Assembly (NCBI GenBank): GCA_036001325.1
Contig: DASYUK010000011.1
Coordinates: 1 to 31,480 of the forward strand
Direction of reading: 5' to 3'
Source of the DNA: DASVHS01 sp036001325
Lineage (GTDB): Bacteria; Acidobacteriota; Thermoanaerobaculia; Gp7-AA8
DNA: 31,480 bases
Part shown: piece after piece, positions 25,419-31,480 of the stretch
How positions within the stretch are numbered: the stretch's first letter is position 1
How the letters are laid out: each line of letters begins with the position of its first letter
Notes under the pieces: generated by a model
What the model was told of the DNA's origin: nothing
What the model saw: only the letters and a program-made list of their open reading frames with translations
Database searches by the model: none
Translations under genes and position numbers: made by a program

Positions 25419-27595
25419 GCGCGGCATCGTACGACAACGAAGGTGATGTCGTCATTGGGCGGCTGGTCACCGTGCCAGCTCTTGACGGCATCAGCAAGTC
25501 GGGCGATGACCTCCTCGGCGGTCGGTGCGACTGCTGCGGACGCGAACTCCTGCGTAGCGCTGAGGTAGCCGAGCTGCTGGCCGTCGGCGTTCTGCAGCTC
25601 GGGGAAGCCGTCGCTCATCAGCAGGACCGTGTCTCCTTCGCCGATCGTGAAGTCTGTCTCATCGTAATCGACGCCGAGAGTGCCAAGCGGCGTCGCGCCG
25701 AGCACGATCTCATCGACGCGCCCGTCCGAAGCGCGATGGATCAGCAGCGGCGGCATGCCGGCGGAAGCGACGGTGAGCCGCTTGCCATCGAAACGCGCGA
25801 GCGACAGCGCCATGGCCATGCGACCGAGATCCATCCGCTTGATCTTCTCGGCAGCGTCGCCAAGAAATGTCGACGGATCAGTCGAGGCGGTGTAGCCGGC
25901 GAAGAGCGTCTTCACGACGGTGACCATCGTGCCGGCCTTCGCGCCGTGGCCGGTGGCGTCGCCGATCGTGACGGAGAGAACTCCGTAGCGCGAGAGGTGG
26001 AAGTCGTAGTAGTCGCCGCCGACTTCGGCCGCCGTCTGAGTCATCACGGCGATGTCGTAGAGATGATGTTGCGGGACCTGCTTGGGCAGCAGCGAAAGCT
26101 GGAATCGACGTGCTTCCTCGAGCTCATCCGACTTGCGCTCGTATTCGAGAGCGAGGATGCGCTGCTGCACGTCCTGCTCGCGGCGAGCGCGCTCCTGCTC
26201 CATCAGTCTTCGCTGATGCTCGCTGAGATCGTCCGCCATTCGATTGAAAGCCAGCGCGAGCTGTCCGAACTCACCCTTCGAGCGCACCGGCACTTTGGTC
26301 GTCAGATCTCCCTGGGAGATGCGCTCCGCTCCTTCCGTAACGAGCTTCACGTCGCGGGTGATGTGGTCGGCGATCGGTACCATGCCGATGAGCGCGAGCA
26401 CGATGACGCCGATTCCCCACCCGAAGTTTCGCGCCGCGGTGTGCTTGAGCTCCTCGAGGTTCTCGCCGACCGGTCGCGCCACACCGATGCGCAGACCGCT
26501 CTCTCGATGCCACGACACCGCGATCACCCAGTTCGGGAGGTGCGGAATCGGACGGCCGCGCCCCAGCGCGTCGATGATGCCGAGGTTGTCGAGGGTGGCG
26601 CGCTCGGTGGTGTTGCGCGTGTAGACGGTTCCCTCGCGATCGACGGCGAACGGGATCTCCGCCGTGTCTTCGTTCGGCGCACCGAGAACACGTTTGATCA
26701 CTTCGTCGGTGCTGAGCTGTGCACGAATCTGACCGACGACTTCACCGCCGCTGTGGACCGGCACCTTGAAGTTCTGACCGAAGAGCAGCGCCGCCTGCTT
26801 CGCCTTCGTCTTGAGGAGTTGCTTCTGCTCGTCCGTCAGATGGCGGACGCGGACGACGCGCCGCTCCGCGCGCTGTGCTTCCCGCTTCTGCGATTCAGCA
26901 TCGCGCCGCGCCTCCAGGATCCTTTCGCGCTCTTTCCGCTGCTCCTGCGCGACCTCCATCTGCTGATGAAACGTCTCGCGGCTCCCCTCCATGTCGGTGT
27001 CGAGCTGCTGCTGTTTTTCCTTGAGCTGCGCTTTGAGTCGATCGCGCTCTTCGCGCGACAGATTCTGATTGCCTAGCGCGATCGAGAGCTTCGTGATCTC
27101 CGCGACGCGTTTGTTGAAATCGGGGGGCATCGCGAACTTCGGATACTTCACCGGCGGGAGATCGATGACGATCGGCTCGCTCAGATCGGGATTGAAGTCG
27201 GGCGGTTGGGGAGGCTGCGGCGCTGGATGTGCCGCATGCTTCGAAGCTACGACGGGCGCGCGCGCCGGCGTCGGAACGAATTCGAGCGCGTCGACGAGCG
27301 GCGCGATGTCTCCCATCGCCATGAGCACGTTGTCGACCATGGCGCTGTGTTGCCCGGCAGCGGTTGGCTTCATCCCAGCGACCGGGATCGCCGAGAGACC
27401 GGCCAGGCGCTCGTCGAGATCGGCGCGGATCGCGGTGAGGCGCCGGTCCATCTGCGATGTCAGTCGCTTCGCTTCCCGATGGTAGGCCCCTTCCAGCGCA
27501 CGCTTCGACGAGCGATACGAATAGAAGACGATGCTCGTCAGCGGAAGCACCGACAGGACGAAGCAGGCCAGGAGGAGTTGGCTGCGGATCTTCAT
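25415..27595 (-). CDS. membrane sensor PP2C (SpoIIE/RsbU-type) phosphatase
   Basis: The 726-residue protein has TM1 (about 8-27), a long periplasmic region (28-387), TM2 (388-408), HAMP (410-462), a short coiled coil (465-510) and a SpoIIE-type PP2C phosphatase domain (about 515-724). Catalytic motifs are GGDYYDFH near 526, GDATGHG near 545, SDGFPE near 661 and the terminal NDDITFVVV. Such phosphatases usually dephosphorylate an anti-anti-sigma factor in partner-switching pathways. The periplasmic region is unusual: a proline-rich stretch (QPPQPPDFNP) is followed by about 90 very charged residues that look like a coiled coil, then a Cache-like segment. No anti-sigma or STAS partner gene is visible. 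Confidence 0.93.
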   Translation of the reverse strand: MKIRSQLLLACFVLSVLPLTSIVFYSYRSSKRALEGAYHREAKRLTSQMDRRLTAIRADLDERLAGLSAIPVAGMKPTAAGQHSAMVDNVLMAMGDIAPLVDALEFVPTPARAPVVASKHAAHPAPQPPQPPDFNPDLSEPIVIDLPPVKYPKFAMPPDFNKRVAEITKLSIALGNQNLSREERDRLKAQLKEKQQQLDTDMEGSRETFHQQMEVAQEQRKERERILEARRDAESQKREAQRAERRVVRVRHLTDEQKQLLKTKAKQAALLFGQNFKVPVHSGGEVVGQIRAQLSTDEVIKRVLGAPNEDTAEIPFAVDREGTVYTRNTTERATLDNLGIIDALGRGRPIPHLPNWVIAVSWHRESGLRIGVARPVGENLEELKHTAARNFGWGIGVIVLALIGMVPIADHITRDVKLVTEGAERISQGDLTTKVPVRSKGEFGQLALAFNRMADDLSEHQRRLMEQERARREQDVQQRILALEYERKSDELEEARRFQLSLLPKQVPQHHLYDIAVMTQTAAEVGGDYYDFHLSRYGVLSVTIGDATGHGAKAGTMVTVVKTLFAGYTASTDPSTFLGDAAEKIKRMDLGRMAMALSLARFDGKRLTVASAGMPPLLIHRASDGRVDEIVLGATPLGTLGVDYDETDFTIGEGDTVLLMSDGFPELQNADGQQLGYLSATQEFASAAVAPTAEEVIARLADAVKSWHGDQPPNDDITFVVVRCRA

Positions 27596-27637
27596 CGACG
27601 ACGAACAGAATCGTAACTGTAAGACGAAAAAGTCCGC

Positions 27638-28573
27638 TCAGGGTTTGGGACGGATGCTTCGGAGCTCTCGCCCGATTCGTTTCAGCTTCGGTTCCGTGAA
27701 GTAGCGCCACGAGGCGAGACGCTTCGAGAGGGCGCGTTTCGGCCTGGCCACGATCAAGGCATGGAACGGCGCCGCTCCGCTCGCGAGCAGGTCGCGCTCA
27801 CTCTGAATCAACCGCGCCAGCAGATTTTTCGGCGCGAGGTTCCAGTCGACGGCCGGGACGATCGGTGCGAGAAGATTGCCGCCGTAGCCGCGAAACGCGA
27901 CGACGTCGAAACCGATCTGGAGCTGCGGCACGATCTCACTCGAGCGAAATGCCTCGGAAGGATCCTGCGGAACGATCGGATACGGCAGCGACGTCACGTA
28001 GACACTCTCGCGCGGAATCGTGGCGAAGAATGTTCGCTGCGCAGCGTATCGCTCTTCCGTCCATTCGTGGCGAGAGGGTCCGATGTACTCGTCGAGATAG
28101 AGCAGGCCCTCAGGTTTGAGCACCAGCAGGATCGCGCGCATAAGTTTCTCGAGCTTGGCGACGTGATGCATCGCCTGATGCACAAGAACCATGTCGTATT
28201 GCCGCCGCGGAAGCGCTGGTCGGTTGAAGTCGCTTGCGAAATAGCCGATCCGGCGGTCCATCGCTGCACGGCGCGATTCTTCGCGCGCGATCGCGAGCGA
28301 GGCCAGCGAGCCGTCGAAGGCATCGACGCGATCGCACAGATTCCGCCGCACGAGATCGCGTTCGAGCGCGCCGGTGCCGCATCCGATCGATAACGCGCGC
28401 GCGAAGTGCCGACGCCCAAGCCACGCCTGAAACCAGTCGAGCGGCCACATCGGATGCTCCGGTGTGCCGATGCTGGCGTTGATGTAATCGTGGATCGTCG
28501 GATTCTGCATCCAGTTCGTGGCGTGGAACGGCACGCTCGAGACTTCGCGATCCCAGAAATCTTCACCGCTCAT
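27638..28573 (-). CDS. class I SAM-dependent methyltransferase
   Basis: The 311-residue protein has motif I in ALSIGCGTGALERDLV (near 58-73), the acidic end of beta-2 in VDAFDGSLASLAIA, and a motif-IV-like MVLVHQAMHHVAKLEKLM followed by LKPEGLLYLDEYIG. This is a Methyltransf_11/25-like core with an additional C-terminal region rich in basic residues. It lies 42 bases before the phosphatase gene on the same strand, so it may start that operon. The substrate is unknown. It is not closely similar to the operon methyltransferases at 3708 or 14861. Confidence 0.87.
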   Translation of the reverse strand: MSGEDFWDREVSSVPFHATNWMQNPTIHDYINASIGTPEHPMWPLDWFQAWLGRRHFARALSIGCGTGALERDLVRRNLCDRVDAFDGSLASLAIAREESRRAAMDRRIGYFASDFNRPALPRRQYDMVLVHQAMHHVAKLEKLMRAILLVLKPEGLLYLDEYIGPSRHEWTEERYAAQRTFFATIPRESVYVTSLPYPIVPQDPSEAFRSSEIVPQLQIGFDVVAFRGYGGNLLAPIVPAVDWNLAPKNLLARLIQSERDLLASGAAPFHALIVARPKRALSKRLASWRYFTEPKLKRIGRELRSIRPKP

Positions 28574-28617
28574 CCGGCGCCGGATTCTACTCGGCGTAGA
28601 AAAAATTCGAAGTCGTT

Positions 28618-28623
28618 TACAAT
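28618..28623 (+). promoter_or_regulatory. possible -10 box for ssb
   Basis: TACAAT differs from the sigma-70 -10 consensus by one base and lies about 90 bases before the ssb start, in the 140-base divergent gap 28574-28713. No convincing -35 box is seen at the proper distance. I see nothing else in this gap except the ssb ribosome site AGGAG near 28703. Confidence 0.3.
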
Positions 28624-28713
28624 CGAGTCGACTGCACTGGACCGATCACGCATCGGCACCGCGCCCTTCTGACGTAGGACGTGTGAAACATTAACTTGAG
28701 ATAGGAGAGTTCC

Positions 28714-29142
28714 ATGATCAACAAAGTGATTCTGATCGGTCGCCTCGGAAAAGACCCGGAGATTCGATCGACACCCAGCGGCACCCCTGTTTGCAAATTC
28801 ACGATGGCCACTGACGAGCGCTTCACCGACCGCAACGGCGAGAAGCAGGAGCGCACCGAATGGCACAACATCGTGGCCTGGGGAAAGCTCGGCGAGATCT
28901 GCGGCCAGTATCTGCGCAAGGGGAAGCTGATCTACATCGATGGCTCCATCCGCACCGATAGCTGGGATGACAAAGAGACGGGGCAGAAGCGATACCGCAC
29001 CGAGATCGTCGCGCAGAACATGAAGATGCTCGATAAGAAGAGCGACGATGAAGGCGGCAGCTACGCCGCGGCTCGAAAGAGCAACGCCTCAGCCTCAGCT
29101 CCGGCAGCGGAAGTGACGGACGACGAGGAAGTACCGTTCTGA
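28714..29142 (+). CDS. ssb: single-stranded DNA-binding protein
   Basis: The 142-residue protein binds single-stranded DNA during replication and repair. The OB-fold (about 1-108) begins with MINKVILIGRLGKDPEIR and contains the conserved segments TEWHNIVAWGKLGEICGQYLRKGK and IYIDGSIRTDSW. A short flexible linker ends in the acidic protein-interaction tip DDEEVPF. AGGAG stands about 7 bases before the ATG. It is a single-gene unit followed by a palindromic element. Confidence 0.97.
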   Translation: MINKVILIGRLGKDPEIRSTPSGTPVCKFTMATDERFTDRNGEKQERTEWHNIVAWGKLGEICGQYLRKGKLIYIDGSIRTDSWDDKETGQKRYRTEIVAQNMKMLDKKSDDEGGSYAAARKSNASASAPAAEVTDDEEVPF

Positions 29143-29196
29143 AGTGTGTAGCGGCCGGTTTCTGAACCGGCCGGTTAAGCAACCGGCCGCCACACT
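29143..29196. repeat. palindromic element between ssb and nagZ
   Basis: The left arm (29143-29160; AGTGTG, then TA, then GCGGCCGGTT) and the right arm AACCGGCCGCCACACT (29181-29196) are reverse complements apart from the 2-base TA bulge. The centre holds the palindrome AACCGGCCGGTT (29165-29176). The element therefore has the same arm A-A'-A-A' plan as the one in leuS, with different sequence. It begins one base after the ssb stop, faces the convergent nagZ stop, and could serve as terminator for both. Confidence 0.75.
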
Positions 29197-29200
29197 GTCA

Positions 29201-30337
29201 TCACGTCCACTCTTCCCGCCCGCTGCGCGATCGCGGATTCTTTCGTCGTTCGACATCGGGCACGAGCACCTCGCGTGCGGGGCGCGTCTTTGCAAACTCG
29301 TCGCAGAACCGGTCGGCTTCATCCAGCAGCTCGTCGAACGACGCAACGGGCGGAGCGCCTTGCGCGCGCAACGTCGCGCAATGAGTGCGATACCCTTCGG
29401 CGCGCGCGTGTGCGTCTTCGAAGCGCGCGTGCATCGCCGGATCTTCATCGACGCGGCGCCTGAGGAACTCCTGAATGTCCGGCACGCGCTCGATGTGGCT
29501 GCAGAACAGAACGACGTCGTTGCCCGCCGTGAGAGCGCGCTCGGCGATCGCTTCGTAGCTTCCGAGATCGGACACCGCGTGCATCTCCATGTCGTCGCTG
29601 ATCACAACGCCATCAAATCCGATCTGACGCAGAAGATCAGCGGTCAGTCGGCGGGAGAGCGTCGCCGGGACATCGGGATCATCGATCTGCGGATACGTAC
29701 CGTGGCCGATCATGATCGCGCCCGCCGCGGCGCCGAGCCGGATGAAGGGAATGAGATCGCGCTGCATCAACTCTTCGAGCGATGCGTCGATGATTGTCGC
29801 GCCGTAGTGCGGATCGGCCGATCCCGCGCCGATGCCCGGCCAGTGCTTGAGACATGAAGCGACGCCCTGCTCGTGCAAACCGCGCATGAATGCGCCGGCG
29901 AGATCGACGACGGTTTCGGGATCCTTTCCGAACGTGCGGCGCTCGAGGCCTTTCGGTGCATGCTCGCCGCTGATATCGACGACCGGAGCGAGATCGATCT
30001 CGATGTCGAAATACCGCAGCGCCATCCCGATCACCTTCCCGAGCCATTCCGACATCTTCGCCGGCTTCTCCCCTTCGGCGAATGCCTCGACGCTCGGAAG
30101 GCCGGGAATGATATGGCGCAATCGATCGACGCGTCCTCCCTCCTCATCGATCATGATGAGCGGCGGCCGCTTCGAGATCGCTTTCACTTCGCGGACGAGG
30201 TCGCAGAGCTGCTCCTCGCTGGCGATGTTCCGGCCGAAGAGAACGACAGCATAGGGAGTGGTTTCCGCAAGGATGCGCCGCTCCAGATCGGTGAGCGACT
30301 TTCCAGACAGTCCGATGCCGAGGATTTCACTGCACAT
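29201..30337 (-). CDS. nagZ: beta-N-acetylhexosaminidase (GH3)
   Basis: The 378-residue cytoplasmic enzyme cleaves GlcNAc from muropeptides during peptidoglycan recycling. The TIM barrel carries PPLIMIDEEGGRVDRLR, the flexible catalytic loop KHWPGIGAGSADPH with the Asp175/His177 dyad, and the nucleophile Asp248 in VVISDDMEM. With the ATG at 30337 this numbering nearly equals that of Salmonella NagZ. A TTG six codons upstream directly follows the mutS stop and is a weaker choice. The loop reads PGIG where most NagZ have PGHG, and DPH instead of DSH. No signal peptide is present. It probably shares a transcript with mutS. Confidence 0.93.
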   Translation of the reverse strand: MCSEILGIGLSGKSLTDLERRILAETTPYAVVLFGRNIASEEQLCDLVREVKAISKRPPLIMIDEEGGRVDRLRHIIPGLPSVEAFAEGEKPAKMSEWLGKVIGMALRYFDIEIDLAPVVDISGEHAPKGLERRTFGKDPETVVDLAGAFMRGLHEQGVASCLKHWPGIGAGSADPHYGATIIDASLEELMQRDLIPFIRLGAAAGAIMIGHGTYPQIDDPDVPATLSRRLTADLLRQIGFDGVVISDDMEMHAVSDLGSYEAIAERALTAGNDVVLFCSHIERVPDIQEFLRRRVDEDPAMHARFEDAHARAEGYRTHCATLRAQGAPPVASFDELLDEADRFCDEFAKTRPAREVLVPDVERRKNPRSRSGREEWT

Positions 30338-30355
30338 CGACGAGCATCGTAGCAA

Positions 30356-31480
30356 CTATTCGTCCAGCCGCTGCTTCAGCTCATCGAGCTTCTTCAACGC
30401 ATCGAGCGGCGACATCGTGTCGATCTGGATCGCGCGCAGCGCATCGAGCACGTCCTGCTCCCGCGCCCCGAAGAGGCCGAGCTGCCGCGTGGCCGGCGCC
30501 GGGCCGCGGCGGCGCGTCTCTTCGACCACGTCGCGCTCTTTTCGCTCCAGCGTGGATAGGATCTCACGCGCCCGCTCGATGACGGACTGCGGGATGCCGG
30601 CGAGCTTCGCCACCTGGATCCCGTAGCTCTTGTCGGCAGCGCCGGGGACGACTTTGCGCAGGAAGATGATCTGATCGTTCCACTCCTTGACGGCGACGTT
30701 GGAGTTCGCCACGCGCGGCTTTGTCTTCGCCAGATCGGTGACCTCGTGATAGTGCGTCGCGAAGAGCGTGATACCGCTCCGCGCGGCGTTGTCGTGGAGA
30801 AACTCGATGATGGCCCACGCCAGCGACAGGCCGTCGAACGTGGCGGTGCCGCGCCCCACCTCGTCGAGGATGATCAGCGATCGATCGGTGGCGTTGTTGA
30901 GGATGTTCGCGGTCTCGTGCATCTCGACCATGAACGTCGACTCGCCGCGCGCGAGCTGATCGGACGCGCCGACGCGTGTGAAGATGCGATCGAAGATGCC
31001 GAGCGTCGCTTTCGCCGCCGGAACGAAACTGCCGGCCTGATTGAGCAGCACGATCAACGCGACCTGCCTCAGGTATGTCGACTTCCCGCCCATGTTCGGG
31101 CCGGTGATGATCTGGATGCCGTTGCGCGAACGCTCGATGTCGGTGTCGTTGGGGATGAAGCGCTCCGCAGCGATCTGCTCGATGACCGGATGGCGTCCGT
31201 CGCTGATGCAGATCTCGGCGCGTTCGCTGAGCGCCGGCCGGACGTAACGATGACGTACGGCAATCGTGGCCAGCGAAGCGATGGCGTCGCCATCGGCGAC
31301 GGCGTGCGCCGTCGCCAGGATTGGTCCGCTCTGCGCAGCGATCGACTGCAGCAACCCGTCGTAGAGCCGCAGCTCGATGGCGATCGCTTTCTCCTCGGCG
31401 CCGACGATTCTTTCTTCCAGAGCTTTCAGATCGGGCGTGATGAAGCGTTCCGCGTTGACGAGCGTCTGCTTGCGGATGTA
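30356..31480 (-). CDS. mutS: DNA mismatch repair protein MutS (3' part)
   Basis: The C-terminal 374 residues are visible and the gene runs past the window edge. Reading from the edge, YIRKQTLVNAERFITPDL belongs to the clamp/lever region. The ATPase domain follows with Walker A GPNMGGKST, the dimer-specific loop GESTFMVEMHETANIL, Walker B IILDEVGRGTATFDG and the His-containing signature LFATHYHEVTDL. The C-terminus ends in a short helical dimerisation segment. MutS recognises mispaired bases and recruits MutL. It is a normal, intact-looking copy. Confidence 0.97.
   Translation of the reverse strand, partial: YIRKQTLVNAERFITPDLKALEERIVGAEEKAIAIELRLYDGLLQSIAAQSGPILATAHAVADGDAIASLATIAVRHRYVRPALSERAEICISDGRHPVIEQIAAERFIPNDTDIERSRNGIQIITGPNMGGKSTYLRQVALIVLLNQAGSFVPAAKATLGIFDRIFTRVGASDQLARGESTFMVEMHETANILNNATDRSLIILDEVGRGTATFDGLSLAWAIIEFLHDNAARSGITLFATHYHEVTDLAKTKPRVANSNVAVKEWNDQIIFLRKVVPGAADKSYGIQVAKLAGIPQSVIERAREILSTLERKERDVVEETRRRGPAPATRQLGLFGAREQDVLDALRAIQIDTMSPLDALKKLDELKQRLDE

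Noticed and set aside
25472..27076. A 534-codon open frame on the + strand opposite the phosphatase gene
   Set aside because: The opposite strand encodes a complete HAMP/PP2C protein with all catalytic motifs; the + frame has low-complexity Arg/Leu-rich sequence and no domain.

Overview
The window looks like a piece of chromosome from a high-GC Gram-negative bacterium. Evidence for this is dense gene packing, a Wzx-type flippase with an exopolysaccharide operon of the EpsH/exosortase-associated style, a lipoprotein, the muropeptide-recycling hexosaminidase NagZ, and a sigma-54-like promoter. The mix would suit Acidobacteriota or a similar environmental phylum, but that is inference. There are no rRNA or tRNA genes, insertion sequences, phage genes or CRISPR arrays, and no gene-free stretch longer than about 140 bases.

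Region 1 (4-16913, + strand) is one tightly packed 13-gene polysaccharide operon. Its order is: Wzx-like flippase; heparinase II/III-type polysaccharide lyase; SAM methyltransferase; AsnB-type amidotransferase; family-4 glycosyltransferase; NodB/deacetylase-like protein; FkbH-like HAD-IIIC enzyme; stand-alone acyl carrier protein; double-GNAT acyltransferase; secreted parallel beta-helix protein; AlgD-like GDP-mannose 6-dehydrogenase; FkbM methyltransferase; membrane GT2 glycosyltransferase. Six junctions are start/stop overlaps. Taken together, the genes would make a uronate-containing glycan, decorate it (amide, methyl, deacyl, and an acyl group delivered on a carrier protein), flip it across the membrane and trim it outside. 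The FkbH-ACP-GNAT cassette is the most unusual part.

Region 2 (16962-20737, - strand) converges on the operon. It holds a 1211-residue secreted protein: a beta-helix paralogous to the operon's own beta-helix protein, followed by two Ig-like domains and three CBM6 modules. A well-spaced sigma-54 (-24/-12) promoter lies just upstream. It is probably an extracellular glycan-binding or glycan-processing partner of the polysaccharide.

Region 3 (20738-31480) is mostly housekeeping. It contains dtd-leuS-lipoprotein (- strand), a hemolysin III family membrane protein (+), a methyltransferase / membrane-bound PP2C phosphatase / DinB-like gene group (-), ssb (+), and nagZ with the 3' part of mutS (-). 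Two palindromic elements with the same arm A-A'-A-A' layout stand out. One lies inside the leuS reading frame, in the loop of the editing region, and the other sits between the convergent ssb and nagZ genes.
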